Assembly (NCBI RefSeq): GCF_016918075.2
Contig: NZ_JAERPS020000005.1
Coordinates: 124,001 to 188,000 of the forward strand
DNA length: 64,000 bases
From: Rheinheimera maricola
GTDB taxonomy: Bacteria > Pseudomonadota > Gammaproteobacteria > Enterobacterales > Alteromonadaceae
Reading direction: 5' to 3'
Part shown: piece after piece, positions 7,243 through 16,633 of the stretch
Numbering within the stretch: the stretch's first letter is position 1
How the letters are laid out: each line of letters starts with the position of its first letter
Notes under the pieces: generated by a model
What the model saw: only the letters and a program-made list of their open reading frames with translations
Told to the model about the DNA's origin: nothing
Databases searched by the model: none
Program-made: the position numbers and the translations under genes

Positions 7243-8589
7243 TTATAAAAATGGCGACCATGACGGCGATTTGACTTGCCCTTCAACCGCCGGCAGACGC
7301 GCTTTAAAACGACCATCCATAGAAACCAGTGCTAACACCTGCGTTGCGCCATGCATAGTACTATAAATAATCATAGAACCGTTTGGCGCCACGCTGGGTG
7401 ACTCATCCAGATTAGTTTTTGTTAACACTTGCAAAAACCGGGTCTGACGATCCATCTTTGCAATGTGATATTGCCCTCTGGTGCGATTCACCATAACCAC
7501 CGATGTACCATCCGGTGTGTAAGAGCCGGCCAGATTCATTTCACCTTCAAAGGTCAAACGCCTGGTCGTACCTGTTAACAAATTTACGCTATATAGTTGC
7601 GGATTGCCACCGCGCTCCGAACTAAACAACAGCTCCTTGCCATCAGGCGCCCACGACGGTTCAGTGTCGATTGCGCGATGATTCGTTACCCGCGTCAAAG
7701 CTTTGGTTGCCACGTCTATCACATAGATTTCTGTGTTGCCATCCTTAGACAGCACCATTGCTAAACGCGTACCTTCCGGCGACCATACTGGTGCACCGTT
7801 AATACCCGGCGTACTGCTGACCATGGTACGCCGGCCGGTATAAATATCTTGAATGTAAATTTGTGATTGGCGTTTTTCAAAGGTTACGTACGCCAGCTTG
7901 GTGCCATCTGGCGACCAAGAAGGTGACATTAACGGCTCTTTGGACCGCAACAACACCTGTTCATTAAAACCGTCATAATCTGCTACTACCAGCTGGTAAG
8001 GGAACTCAAGTTGACGGTTCACCAATACATAAGCAATTTTAGTTAAAAATGCCCCTCGCTCGCCTGTGAGCTTTTCATAGACAATATCACTTATACGGTG
8101 TGCATATTGCCGGAACTGGCCACCGTTAATGGTTGTTTCGCGGCTGTCTAATATGTGCTCTGTTGTGGCAGTTAGACGGCCAGCATTGAGTGACTGTCGA
8201 TCAGCATTCTTACTGCCTTTTAATACGTCAACCAGTTCAAAGCTTACTGTGTAACGGTCAATGCCAACTTCGGTAATCTGGCCAATAACGATGGCTTCAA
8301 CGCCTTCGCGCTGCCAGGCGGCATAATCAATTTGCGCTGCAGTTTGCGGCCGCTGTGGCATTTTAATAGCGGGCAACGGGCTGAATTTACCGCTGCGCAT
8401 TAAATCTGCGGCAATAATTTCATCCAGCCTCTGCTGCGGTATGTTTGTACCTCTAAATGTGAAGGGTAAAATAGCTATCGGCCTGGCAGAATCAATACCC
8501 TCGGTTATAACAATTTCCAGCGACGCATGCGCTGCGCCGCTCAGAGCTACCAATACAGTAAAAATGGCTTGTCTTAACACTTTAAACAT
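7243..8589 (-). CDS. tolB: Tol-Pal system beta-propeller protein TolB
   Basis: A 448-residue periplasmic protein with a signal peptide ending at AHA before SLEIVITEG, an N-terminal alpha/beta domain (to about 165) and a six-bladed beta-propeller with repeated [13 protein letters not shown]-like WD/TolB motifs. It binds Pal and receives TolA. The ATG at 8589 is chosen over a TTG at 8595; it begins 2 bp after the tolA TGA. Confidence 0.97.
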   Translation of the reverse strand: MFKVLRQAIFTVLVALSGAAHASLEIVITEGIDSARPIAILPFTFRGTNIPQQRLDEIIAADLMRSGKFSPLPAIKMPQRPQTAAQIDYAAWQREGVEAIVIGQITEVGIDRYTVSFELVDVLKGSKNADRQSLNAGRLTATTEHILDSRETTINGGQFRQYAHRISDIVYEKLTGERGAFLTKIAYVLVNRQLEFPYQLVVADYDGFNEQVLLRSKEPLMSPSWSPDGTKLAYVTFEKRQSQIYIQDIYTGRRTMVSSTPGINGAPVWSPEGTRLAMVLSKDGNTEIYVIDVATKALTRVTNHRAIDTEPSWAPDGKELLFSSERGGNPQLYSVNLLTGTTRRLTFEGEMNLAGSYTPDGTSVVMVNRTRGQYHIAKMDRQTRFLQVLTKTNLDESPSVAPNGSMIIYSTMHGATQVLALVSMDGRFKARLPAVEGQVKSPSWSPFL

Positions 8590-8591
8590 AA

Positions 8592-9509
8592 TCAAAATTC
8601 TGGGCTCACTGTTAAGTTAATGTCTTTTAACTGGTTATAAACGTCTGGATCAGCAGACACCGGCAAGGTCCCTGCTCTATTAACTGCTCGCACAGCTGCA
8701 TCACATACGGTCTTATCACCATTTATCACACCGACCTGTGTGACAAAACCATTGCTGGCAAGGCGGATATTAATGCGGCATGAGCGTCCTCGCATGCTTT
8801 CATCCACCAGCAAATTGCGCTGCACAGCACCACGTATTAACGCGGTATAGCGCTCTACTTCGGTCGCTGCCTGTCTCGTTCTTGCAGCAGACCGAGCCTG
8901 TGCTTCTTTTGCCAACTGCTCTTGCATCAGACGCTCTTGTTCTGCTTGCTGCCGCGCTGCCTCAGCCTGGCGCGCACGCTCGGCTGCTGCCTCTTCAGCC
9001 GCTTTTTGTTCTGCTATACGCTTTTGCTCTGCCGCTTTAGCAGCCGCTTCAGCTTTTTGCTGTTCTTGCTGTTTAGCTTTACGTGCCAATTCAGCTTCAC
9101 GCGCTTTGGCATTTTCCTGCTGTTGCACTTTCTTTGCCTCTGCGGCTGCCGCCTTGGCTTTTTGCGCTTCAGCATCTGCAGTTCGCTTCTCTGCAGCCAC
9201 CCGCTTTAAACGTGCCTCTTCTTCAGCACGATTTTTTTCAGCCTGCTGAGCGCGGCGCTCTAAGTCGCGAATGCGTTTTTCTTCTGCCGCTTTTGCTGCA
9301 TCACGCTCTTGCTGCATCTGCTCAACACGGGCGTTCAACTGTTTTTGATCTATCGCCACAGCAGAAACGGGTGCTTCACCCTCGGTTTCCAAACTCACTG
9401 ATACCATTTCTGGTGTATGCGAAAATTCAGCACCAAACAACAAAAGTACCACTATTACCAGATGCAACCCCAGCGACTTGGCCAGTGGTGGCTCTATTTT
9501 TAGCGCCAT
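8592..9509 (-). CDS. tolA: Inner-membrane/periplasmic energy-transducing protein TolA
   Basis: 305 residues. One N-terminal membrane helix (about 11-28, [15 protein letters not shown], with a His as in the TolA/TonB SHLS region), a very long Ala/Glu/Lys/Arg/Gln-rich helical domain (about 55-215) and the compact C-terminal domain (about 216-305, with [15 protein letters not shown] and CDAAVRAV) that contacts TolB. TolQR uses the proton gradient to drive TolA. The helical domain's biased composition produces long meaningless antisense frames. It starts 1 bp after tolR. Confidence 0.96.
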   Translation of the reverse strand: MALKIEPPLAKSLGLHLVIVVLLLFGAEFSHTPEMVSVSLETEGEAPVSAVAIDQKQLNARVEQMQQERDAAKAAEEKRIRDLERRAQQAEKNRAEEEARLKRVAAEKRTADAEAQKAKAAAAEAKKVQQQENAKAREAELARKAKQQEQQKAEAAAKAAEQKRIAEQKAAEEAAAERARQAEAARQQAEQERLMQEQLAKEAQARSAARTRQAATEVERYTALIRGAVQRNLLVDESMRGRSCRINIRLASNGFVTQVGVINGDKTVCDAAVRAVNRAGTLPVSADPDVYNQLKDINLTVSPEF

Positions 9510-9510
9510 C

Positions 9511-9942
9511 TCAATTTGAATCCACGTTATCTGTCATCAGCCCGACGGCAGGCGCACCGGCCGCTTTTAAAACGTTAATCAACCGGATAACGGCATCGTA
9601 GCTCACCTTACGATCACCTTTAACAATTACCTGGGTTCCAGGTTCTATAGTCAGCCAGCTTGCCACCTCAACCGTTAGTTCCATTGCGGTAAAGGGCCCT
9701 TGTTGCTTGCCGTCTTTTTCAAAATAATACAAACCGTCTTGGTCAACCGTAGCCACAAGCGGTGTTTTACCGTCTTGCATCTGCTTTATTGGTTCAGCTG
9801 CCGATTTTGGCAACTCTACTTTTACCCCCTGGGTAATTAGTGGCGTTGTTACCATAAAAATAACCAGCAGTACCAACATAACGTCGATATAAGGCACGAC
9901 GTTAATCTCTGCCTTTAATCGCCGTTTTTTCCGTACGTACAT
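9511..9942 (-). CDS. tolR: Tol-Pal system protein TolR
   Basis: A 143-residue ExbD/TolR-family protein. The N-terminal positively charged segment RKKRRLKAEINVVPYID leads into a membrane helix (about 17-37) with the proton-path Asp in YIDVML. The periplasmic domain follows, with QGVKVELPKS and VIVKGDRKVSYD. Its ATG overlaps the tolQ TGA by one base (TGATG), indicating translational coupling. Confidence 0.96.
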   Translation of the reverse strand: MYVRKKRRLKAEINVVPYIDVMLVLLVIFMVTTPLITQGVKVELPKSAAEPIKQMQDGKTPLVATVDQDGLYYFEKDGKQQGPFTAMELTVEVASWLTIEPGTQVIVKGDRKVSYDAVIRLINVLKAAGAPAVGLMTDNVDSN

Positions 9943-10631
9943 CAGGCGGCATCTCCAGTATTAGATACGGCCTGGCGATGCAAAATATTTGCAAACTCTT
10001 CTACAAAATTGGCATAACTGCTTTCCAGCATTTCAACCTGATGTGAGAACTTGTTGTACGCAATAACAGCAGGGATCGCCGCAAACAAACCGATCGCGGT
10101 AGCAATAAGGGCTTCTGCAATACCCGGTGCAACCATCGCTAGCGTAGCTTGCTCTACTGCACCCAGCGCGATAAATGAGTTCATAATGCCCCATACCGTG
10201 CCGAATAAACCAATGTACGGGCTTATCGAGCCAACCGTAGCTAAAAACGGCAGGTGCATTTCCAAACGTTCCACTTCTCGCGATAAGCCAACACGCATTG
10301 CGCGTTGAGTGCCTTCCATTACCGCTGCACTTTGGCGACTATTACTTTTATGCAAGCGAGCAAATTCTTTAAAGCCGGCTTTAAATAAGGCTTCTAAACC
10401 ATTGTTGCTGCTGCGCGCACTTACTTCCTGATACAGTTTAGATAAGTCGATGCCAGACCAGAACTTATCTTCAAATTTCTTCGCGTCGACTACCGCTTCG
10501 CTCAATGCTTTGCGGCGGCTAAAGATCATTGACCATGACATCACTGACATAGCCAATAAAATCAACATCACCAACTGCACTACAAAGCTGGCTTCAATTA
10601 ACAGCCCTAAAATTGAAATCTCACCTGCCAC
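9942..10631 (-). CDS. tolQ: Tol-Pal system proton channel subunit TolQ
   Basis: A 229-residue MotA/TolQ/ExbB family protein with three membrane helices (about 14-36, 133-155, 166-190). The conserved [22 protein letters not shown] and [24 protein letters not shown] regions are seen in part at those positions. It starts with GTG at 10631 preceded by GAGG and overlaps the end of ybgC by 11 bp. Confidence 0.96.
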   Translation of the reverse strand: MAGEISILGLLIEASFVVQLVMLILLAMSVMSWSMIFSRRKALSEAVVDAKKFEDKFWSGIDLSKLYQEVSARSSNNGLEALFKAGFKEFARLHKSNSRQSAAVMEGTQRAMRVGLSREVERLEMHLPFLATVGSISPYIGLFGTVWGIMNSFIALGAVEQATLAMVAPGIAEALIATAIGLFAAIPAVIAYNKFSHQVEMLESSYANFVEEFANILHRQAVSNTGDAA

Positions 10632-11037
10632 GTGCTAACACCTCTAATACTTCGGCTGGAATCGCTCTGGCCTTCAAACCTGAAAACGACACTGCTGCCA
10701 CTTTAACTTCTGCCGAACACACTAACTCACCGGCGTTATTATGAATTTTCTGTACAAAAACCATACTAGCTTTCTTTAAGGTACTGATTTGACTATAAAC
10801 CGTCAATAATTCATTAAATTTTGCTGGCTTTTTGTTGTCCATTAAAACCTGAATAACAACAAATGCCACATTTTTTGACAATAATAAATCCTGCTCAATA
10901 CCCAAGGCGCGCAACCATTCGGTGCGCGCTCGTTCAAAAAATTTTAAATAATTCGCATAGTACACTATTCCTCCAGCGTCGGTATCTTCGTAGTACACGC
11001 GCACGGGGAATGTAAAGAAAGTATCTGACATGAGCAT
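10621..11037 (-). CDS. ybgC: Acyl-CoA thioesterase YbgC (hotdog fold)
   Basis: About 139 residues from the ATG at 11037 (MLMSDTFF); 11031 is an alternative. The open frame reaches 11094, but those residues do not fit the family. The 4HBT motif [17 protein letters not shown] carries the catalytic Asp, followed by [10 protein letters not shown]. YbgC proteins hydrolyse short-chain acyl-CoAs and associate with phospholipid synthesis enzymes. It is the first gene of the Tol-Pal operon. No strong ribosome site decides the start. Confidence 0.92.
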   Translation of the reverse strand: MLMSDTFFTFPVRVYYEDTDAGGIVYYANYLKFFERARTEWLRALGIEQDLLLSKNVAFVVIQVLMDNKKPAKFNELLTVYSQISTLKKASMVFVQKIHNNAGELVCSAEVKVAAVSFSGLKARAIPAEVLEVLARGR

Positions 11038-11397
11038 TCGCTTTAATTGCGCATATGATAAATAAGCCGGCCTATTAACACAATTGCCTGGCAAGCAGAA
11101 CAGTAACTATATTTTTCTTCATTAGCTACTTGTAATTTCTATTGCTTTCTGTTGACTAAAAAATAAGCCGTAGGTTCCGCATAAATGCTAAGTTTTTGGC
11201 AATTAATGCTGGTCCATCGCAATACATTTTTTAACAGTATAAACAAAAAGTAATGACAGCTATCTTGCACAATCAATATTAACCGTGCATGAATGCAGAG
11301 CACAGAAAGAAAGAGCTGCCTACGCCGCGTAGACTCACTTTGACAACAGTAAAAAAAGTATTAGATTTTTTTATCCGAAGGTTGTAGTTTTTCTAGT
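11038..11397. other. Intergenic region between ybgC and the small-RNA promoter
   Basis: About 360 bp of AT-rich sequence with no convincing reading frame. It should hold the minus-strand promoter of the Tol operon, which I could not place with confidence. A plus-strand TTGACA (11340-11345) with a weak TAGATT (11362-11367) is a second, poorer promoter candidate for the RNA downstream. Confidence 0.5.
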
Positions 11398-11426
11398 TTG
11401 AAGTAATTACTCCAAACATCTATCAT
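11396..11426 (+). promoter_or_regulatory. Promoter with overlapping palindromic operator
   Basis: TTGAAG (11398-11403), a 17-nt spacer and TATCAT (11421-11426) form a fair sigma-70 promoter on the plus strand. A 22-bp palindrome, GTTTG...CAAAC around AGTAATTACT (11396-11417), with one mismatched pair, covers the -35 and spacer, where a repressor would block transcription. Confidence 0.55.
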
Positions 11427-11432
11427 GCTACC

Positions 11433-11603
11433 TGTGTTCTGAACTAGCGCAAAGATGTGGTAAGAAGTTGTCGCATCTTGGTAAAGATCACTGGGTAGCA
11501 GAGTTTGTGTCGTTGCCAAATTTTGTTACTGTTTCAACATGTTCCCTGGATTTTTTGAAGCACTCCTTCAACTTGTGCCCGCTCCTTGAGCGGGCTTTTT
11601 TTT
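11433..11603 (+). ncRNA. Candidate small regulatory RNA, about 170 nt
   Basis: There is no good reading frame, but the segment has its own promoter, three stem-loops and a strong terminator. The stems are AAGATG/CATCTT (11452-11457 with 11474-11479), TTGAAG/CTTCAA (11555-11560 with 11566-11571) and the terminator at 11577. Between the first two is a long single-stranded, U-rich stretch (about 11500-11550) of the kind used for target pairing or Hfq binding. I do not recognise it as Spot 42, GcvB, 6S or tmRNA. The 5' end is inferred from the promoter. Confidence 0.55.
11577..11603 (+). terminator. Strong intrinsic terminator of the candidate small RNA
   Basis: GCCCGCTC (11577-11584), 3-nt loop, GAGCGGGC (11588-11595), then eight T. 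It works only on the plus strand, whereas both flanking genes are on the minus strand, so it must belong to a separate transcript. Confidence 0.9.
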
Positions 11604-11759
11604 GCATCCGCGTCCTGGTTGAAGTTGCGGCGGTGTTGGCTACGTTCCCTCACCACCATTCACAAAGACAACTATGCTCATGGGGCCGGGCTGGCGTACC
11701 AGGTCGCTCATTTGCCGCCTAGCCGCAGATTAAAATGGTTAGCGTATAATTTTAATTTG
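11604..11759. other. Intergenic remainder before the ruvB stop
   Basis: 156 bp, more GC-rich than the preceding segment, with open frames on the plus strand that lack a ribosome site and recognisable motifs. Possibly a degenerate dispersed repeat; nothing can be assigned. Confidence 0.3.
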
Positions 11760-12770
11760 TTAATCTGATTTTGGTAAGTCAAAGCCAAAGTGCTGGTAAG
11801 CACGTGGTGAAGCGATACGGCCACGCGGTGTGCGTTGAATAAAGCCCTGCTGAATTAAAAATGGTTCGATCACATCTTCAATAGTATCTTTTTCTTCGCC
11901 AATGGCTGCGGCTAAATTATCCAGGCCGACCGGTCCGCCCATAAACTTTTCAATAATGGCTAAAATAAGTTTGCGGTCCATATAATCGAAGCCCTCGGCA
12001 TCAACATCAACCATCAGCAGCGCCTGCGAGGCAATATCTACCGTTACCTCACCATTGGCCTTAACTTGGGCATAATCGCGCACACGGCGCAGTAAACGGT
12101 TGGCAATACGCGGCGTACCGCGTGAGCGCCGGGCAATCTCAGCCGCACCGGCCTCGTCCAGCACTAAATTTAAAAAGTGTGCCGAGCGCAGAATGATTTG
12201 GGTAAGTTCACTGACTTTATAAAATTCTAACCGTTGCACTATACCAAAGCGGTCGCGTAGCGGTGAGGTTAAGGCGCCGGCACGTGTAGTCGCCCCCACC
12301 AGAGTAAACGGCGGTAAGTCCAACTTAATTGAACGCGCCGCCGGGCCCTCGCCTATCATAATGTCCAGCTGATAATCTTCCATTGCCGGATAAAGAATTT
12401 CTTCTACCACCGGGCTTAGGCGGTGAATTTCATCAATAAACAATACATCGTTTGGTTCAAGGTTGGTAAGCAACGCAGCTAAGTCACCGGCTTTTTCCAA
12501 CACCGGACCAGAGGTAGTTTTAATATTAACGCCCATTTCGTTGGCGACAATCATTGCTAACGTGGTTTTCCCCAAACCCGGCGGGCCAAATATCAACAGG
12601 TGATCCAATGGATCACCCCGGCCGCGCGCCGCCTCTATAAAAATAGCCATTTGCTGACAGACATGCTCTTGCCCGGTGTAATCGGCCAGGGTTTTTGGCC
12701 TTATCGCGCGGTCAATTACTTCGTCTTCGCGGGTAGCACTGGTTTGAATTAAACGATCGGCTTCTATCAT
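11760..12770 (-). CDS. ruvB: Holliday junction branch-migration motor RuvB
   Basis: A 336-residue AAA+ ATPase. It has an N-terminal [12 protein letters not shown] motif, Walker [12 protein letters not shown] (about 62-72), Walker [10 protein letters not shown], sensor [18 protein letters not shown] and a C-terminal winged-helix domain ([12 protein letters not shown]). It forms hexamers that pump DNA through the RuvA tetramer. It follows ruvA by 3 bp. Confidence 0.98.
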   Translation of the reverse strand: MIEADRLIQTSATREDEVIDRAIRPKTLADYTGQEHVCQQMAIFIEAARGRGDPLDHLLIFGPPGLGKTTLAMIVANEMGVNIKTTSGPVLEKAGDLAALLTNLEPNDVLFIDEIHRLSPVVEEILYPAMEDYQLDIMIGEGPAARSIKLDLPPFTLVGATTRAGALTSPLRDRFGIVQRLEFYKVSELTQIILRSAHFLNLVLDEAGAAEIARRSRGTPRIANRLLRRVRDYAQVKANGEVTVDIASQALLMVDVDAEGFDYMDRKLILAIIEKFMGGPVGLDNLAAAIGEEKDTIEDVIEPFLIQQGFIQRTPRGRIASPRAYQHFGFDLPKSD

Positions 12771-12773
12771 GGT

Positions 12774-13394
12774 TTACATCATGCTCCGCAGCGCGGCTTT
12801 AATCAGTTGCTCGCTGCTCATTCCGCTTTGTTTTACCTTTTGCACGGCCTTATCGGCCTGTAGCTGGCTGTAACCCAATGACACCAGCGCACTGGCGGCA
12901 TCTTGTTCGGCGCTTTGCTGCAGGCTGAAAATGGCTTCGTCGTCCTGCAGTATCAGGCCATCGGTTATCGGGGTATTCGGTGCTATGCCCCAATCTTTTA
13001 ACCGGTCACGCATTTCCACCACTAAGCGCTCAGCGGTTTTTTTACCCACACCCGGTAGCTTAACTAAGGAACTCACATCATCTAACTGCACGCAGCGCAC
13101 AAATTGCTGCGCTGTCATGCCGGATAAAATGGTCAACGCCAGCTTTGGCCCCACACCATTGGCTTTAATCAGTTGGCGAAACAGCGCGCGCTCGGCTTGA
13201 TTAACAAAGCCATATAACAACTGGGCATCTTCACGCACAACAAAATGGGTATAAATAGTGGCTTCAATACCTACCGCTGGCAACTGATAAAAGCTGGTGA
13301 GCGGTAACTGCACTTCGTAGCCGATACCGGCCACTTCTATTAATAAATCCGGCGCCTGCTTTTCCAGCAAAATACCGCGTAAACGTCCAATCAT
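12774..13394 (-). CDS. ruvA: Holliday junction-binding protein RuvA
   Basis: 206 residues: an N-terminal OB-fold ([12 protein letters not shown]), two helix-hairpin-helix motifs ([17 protein letters not shown] and [19 protein letters not shown] in part, about 65-130) and a C-terminal UBA-like domain (about 155-206, [18 protein letters not shown]) that contacts RuvB. Second gene of ruvC-ruvA-ruvB. Confidence 0.98.
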   Translation of the reverse strand: MIGRLRGILLEKQAPDLLIEVAGIGYEVQLPLTSFYQLPAVGIEATIYTHFVVREDAQLLYGFVNQAERALFRQLIKANGVGPKLALTILSGMTAQQFVRCVQLDDVSSLVKLPGVGKKTAERLVVEMRDRLKDWGIAPNTPITDGLILQDDEAIFSLQQSAEQDAASALVSLGYSQLQADKAVQKVKQSGMSSEQLIKAALRSMM

Positions 13395-13428
13395 AGGGTC
13401 TGCTTATAAAGTAAGGTGATAAATCAGC

Positions 13429-13953
13429 CTAACGCAGGCGGCCACGAACCGTTTTGCGCGCCTGGCCGGCCAGACTGATTAAACTTTGTTGAGTATGCCC
13501 ATGACACAGCGCCACTGCAAGCGCATCGGCGGCATCTGCCTGCGGGTTGGCCGGTAACTTTAATAAGGTGCGTACCATATGTTGTACCTGCGCTTTGTCG
13601 GCTGCGCCGGTGCCTACTACCGACTGCTTAACCTGGCGTGCTGAGTACTCAAATACCTCAAGCCCGGCATGTTTGGCGGCAACAATGGCGGCGCCGCGTG
13701 CTTGTCCCAGCTTTAGCGCCGAGTCGGCATTGCGCGCCATAAAAACTTGTTCAATGGCAAAGATGGTGGGCTTAGTCTGGGTGATTATTTCGCTGACACC
13801 GTTAAATATGTCCAGCAAGCGCTCGGGCAGCAGATCGGTAGTATTCAGGCGAATACAACCGCTGGCTACGTATTCAAACTTCATACCGACCTGACGCACC
13901 ACACCATAACCGGTTAAGCGGCTGCCGGGGTCAATACCCAGAATAATATTCAC
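13429..13953 (-). CDS. ruvC: Holliday junction resolvase RuvC
   Basis: A 174-residue RNase H-fold endonuclease. Catalytic acidic residues sit in [12 protein letters not shown] (D7), AIEQVF and the C-terminal [14 protein letters not shown]. It resolves junctions moved by RuvAB. GTG start at 13953 without a strong ribosome site; it lies 13 bp after yebC, so coupling to yebC translation is likely. Confidence 0.97.
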   Translation of the reverse strand: MNIILGIDPGSRLTGYGVVRQVGMKFEYVASGCIRLNTTDLLPERLLDIFNGVSEIITQTKPTIFAIEQVFMARNADSALKLGQARGAAIVAAKHAGLEVFEYSARQVKQSVVGTGAADKAQVQHMVRTLLKLPANPQADAADALAVALCHGHTQQSLISLAGQARKTVRGRLR

Positions 13954-13966
13954 TTTAGCTGCGCGC

Positions 13967-14710
13967 TTAGCCGTGCTCTGCCATCAGCTCTTCACTGATC
14001 TCAGCATTGTGATACACGTTTTGTACGTCATCTGAGTCTTCTAACTGATCGAGCATTTTAAAAAAGGCACTAACATGGTCAGCATCAACGTCGGCGCGGG
14101 TAGATGGAATTAAGGTAACCTCGCTGCTATCAGGCGCAAAACCGGTTGCCAACAGTGCATCTTTAACATCGTTAAACTGCTCTGGCGCGGTAAACACCTC
14201 AAAGCTTCTATCATCATGTGCCACAACGTCATCAGCACCGGCATCCAGTGCCGCTTCCATCAACGCATCCTCATTAACACCAGGGGCAAAAAGCAATACG
14301 CCGCGGCGGGTAAATAAATAGGATACTGAGCCAGAAGTGCCCAAACTGCCACCAGCCTTGGTAAAGGCATGCCGCACATCTGCTACGGTGCGTTTATGGT
14401 TGTCAGTCATGGTTTCAACAATAACCGCTACGCCATTTGGGCCATAGCCTTCATAAACTAACTCTTCGTAGTTTTCGCCTTCGCTGGCGCCAGCGCCGCG
14501 TTTAATAGCACGGTCAATAGTGTCGCGGGTCATGTTTTCTGATAAGGCTTTATCTACCGCCAGACGCAAACGTGGATTGACGCTAACATCAGCATTCAAA
14601 CGGGCAGCTACGGTTAGTTCGCGGATAATTTTAGTAAAAATTTTATTTTTTTTCGCATCCTGACGGGCTTTGCGATGTTTCATGTTCGCCCATTTACTAT
14701 GGCCGGCCAT
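13967..14710 (-). CDS. yebC: YebC/PmpR-family protein (TACO1 family)
   Basis: 247 residues with the family start [20 protein letters not shown], then [20 protein letters not shown] and [14 protein letters not shown]. These proteins act as DNA-binding regulators in some bacteria and relieve ribosome stalling at proline runs in others. It lies between aspS and ruvC, a conserved arrangement. Confidence 0.96.
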   Translation of the reverse strand: MAGHSKWANMKHRKARQDAKKNKIFTKIIRELTVAARLNADVSVNPRLRLAVDKALSENMTRDTIDRAIKRGAGASEGENYEELVYEGYGPNGVAVIVETMTDNHKRTVADVRHAFTKAGGSLGTSGSVSYLFTRRGVLLFAPGVNEDALMEAALDAGADDVVAHDDRSFEVFTAPEQFNDVKDALLATGFAPDSSEVTLIPSTRADVDADHVSAFFKMLDQLEDSDDVQNVYHNAEISEELMAEHG

Positions 14711-14725
14711 CAGTTACTCCTTAGT

Positions 14726-14749
14726 TGTGGCAGCTACATTGCTGCCACA
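14726..14749. other. Hairpin between aspS and yebC
   Basis: TGTGGCAGC (14726-14734) and GCTGCCACA (14741-14749) form a 9-bp stem in the aspS-yebC gap. No U-run follows on the minus strand, so it is more likely a processing or attenuating structure than a full terminator. Confidence 0.4.
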
Positions 14750-14771
14750 GTATTGCAGGTAAAATTAAAAC

Positions 14772-16550
14772 TTATTGTGCTTTAGGTACAACGGCAATGC
14801 CAAGCTCGGCAAGCTGTGCCGGGTTAGCTGCACCCGGGGCGTCGGTTAACGGGCACGCGGCAGTAGCCGTTTTAGGGAACGCCATAACATCACGGATAGA
14901 GGTAGCGCCGGTCATCAGCATTACCAGACGGTCCAGGCCAAAGGCTAAACCGGCATGCGGTGGTGTGCCGTACTTTAACGCTTCAAGTAAGAAGCCAAAC
15001 TTTTCAGCAGCTTCTTCATCGCTAATACCCAGCAAAGTAAATACCTTAGCCTGTACATCTGCGCTGTGAATACGTACCGACCCGCCACCTAACTCAGTAC
15101 CGTTTAATACCATATCGTAGGCATTAGACAGTAGTTTGCCCAGTTCCAGCTCGCTATTGGCGGTATTTAAAAAAGCGGCGGTATCCAGCGGTGAGGTAAA
15201 GGGGTGATGCACGGCCGAGAAACTGCCGTCGTCGTTTTCCTCAAACATCGGGAAGTCTACTACCCACAGCGGTTTCCAACCTGGCTGGGTAATGGCTAAG
15301 TCTTCACCCAGTTTTAAGCGCAGTGCGCCCATCGCTTCGCACACTACTTTATAGCTGTCAGCACCGAAGAATATTAAATCGCCGTTTTGTGCGGCGGTGC
15401 GCGCAACAATAGTGGCAATAATCTCAGGTGTTAAAAACTTCGCTACCGGCGATTGCACGCCCTCAAAGCCTGCGGCAACATCATTCACCTTCATCCACGC
15501 CAGGCCTTTGGCACCGTAAATGCCGACAAAGCTGGTGTAGTTATCGATATCTTTGCGCGATACTTTTTCCGCAGCGCCTGGCACTTTTAATGCCACAACG
15601 CGGCCTTTGGCATCATTGGCCGGGCCGGAGAACACTTTAAACTCAACGTCTTTTAGCAAGTCGGCAACATCAACAAACTGCATCGGGTTGCGTAAATCCG
15701 GTTTGTCGGAGCCGTACAGGCGCATCGCTTCCCAATACTGCATGCGTGGCATGGTGCCTAAATCAACATCCAGCAACTGGTTAAACATCTCTACCACCAT
15801 CTGCTCGGTCACCTGCATGACCTGCTCAGCACTCATAAAGGAGGTTTCAATATCTATTTGGGTAAATTCCGGCTGCCTGTCAGCACGTAAGTCTTCATCA
15901 CGGAAGCATTTAACAATTTGGTAGTAGCGGTCCAGACCCGACATCATCAGCAATTGTTTAAACAGCTGTGGTGACTGCGGCAGGGCAAAAAACTCGCCTT
16001 TGTGCGTGCGGCTTGGTACTAAATAATCGCGGGCACCCTCTGGTGTAGCTTTGGTTAAGATAGGCGTTTCTATGTCCATAAAGCCGTTGCTATCCATGAA
16101 ATTACGCACAAAGCTGGTCACTTTGGCACGAAACTTCAACCGTTCGGTCATCATTGGCCGGCGTAAATCAAGGTAGCGGTATTTTAAGCGTTGCTCTTCG
16201 CTGTTGTTCTGGTTTGAGTCCAGCGGCAGCGGTGCCGCTTTATTGAGGATAATCAGTTCGCTGGCGTACACTTCTACTGCACCGGTCGCCATATCTTTAT
16301 TGATTTGCGAATCCGGCCGTGCCCGCACCTGGCCTTTTATCTGAATACAGAATTCATTGCGCAGTGTATAGGCAACATCAAACAGGTCTTTTAAATCCGG
16401 GTCGCATACTACCTGCACCATACCTTCACGGTCACGCAAGTCTAAAAAAATTAACCCACCCAGATCACGGCGACGATTAACCCAGCCGCATAAAGACACT
16501 TGTTGCCCAACATGTTGTGCGGTTAATAAACCACAATAATGGCTACGCAT
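14772..16550 (-). CDS. aspS: Aspartate-tRNA ligase
   Basis: A 592-residue class II aminoacyl-tRNA synthetase of bacterial type. It has an N-terminal OB-fold anticodon-binding domain (about 1-105, [12 protein letters not shown]), motif 2 [18 protein letters not shown], a GAD insertion domain (about 290-420) and motif 3 [13 protein letters not shown] near the C terminus. Length matches the bacterial family. It heads the aspS-yebC-ruvCAB cluster. Confidence 0.98.
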   Translation of the reverse strand: MRSHYCGLLTAQHVGQQVSLCGWVNRRRDLGGLIFLDLRDREGMVQVVCDPDLKDLFDVAYTLRNEFCIQIKGQVRARPDSQINKDMATGAVEVYASELIILNKAAPLPLDSNQNNSEEQRLKYRYLDLRRPMMTERLKFRAKVTSFVRNFMDSNGFMDIETPILTKATPEGARDYLVPSRTHKGEFFALPQSPQLFKQLLMMSGLDRYYQIVKCFRDEDLRADRQPEFTQIDIETSFMSAEQVMQVTEQMVVEMFNQLLDVDLGTMPRMQYWEAMRLYGSDKPDLRNPMQFVDVADLLKDVEFKVFSGPANDAKGRVVALKVPGAAEKVSRKDIDNYTSFVGIYGAKGLAWMKVNDVAAGFEGVQSPVAKFLTPEIIATIVARTAAQNGDLIFFGADSYKVVCEAMGALRLKLGEDLAITQPGWKPLWVVDFPMFEENDDGSFSAVHHPFTSPLDTAAFLNTANSELELGKLLSNAYDMVLNGTELGGGSVRIHSADVQAKVFTLLGISDEEAAEKFGFLLEALKYGTPPHAGLAFGLDRLVMLMTGATSIRDVMAFPKTATAACPLTDAPGAANPAQLAELGIAVVPKAQ

Positions 16551-16633
16551 TAAACCTTCCTTCTACCTTGCTAATCAGCGGCACTAAAATGACGGCTAAT
16601 TATATAGAAATGACGCCTAATGTCACTGCCCGC

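Noticed and set aside
9083-9601. 172-codon frame antisense to tolA/tolR
   Set aside because: Long antisense frames are expected opposite the Ala/Glu/Lys/Gln-rich TolA helix; the protein is low-complexity Leu/Pro/His-rich.
11468-11768. Two plus-strand open frames of 84 and 60 codons in the ybgC-ruvB gap
   Set aside because: They run through the hairpin and T-run of a terminator, lack ribosome sites and have no recognisable motif.
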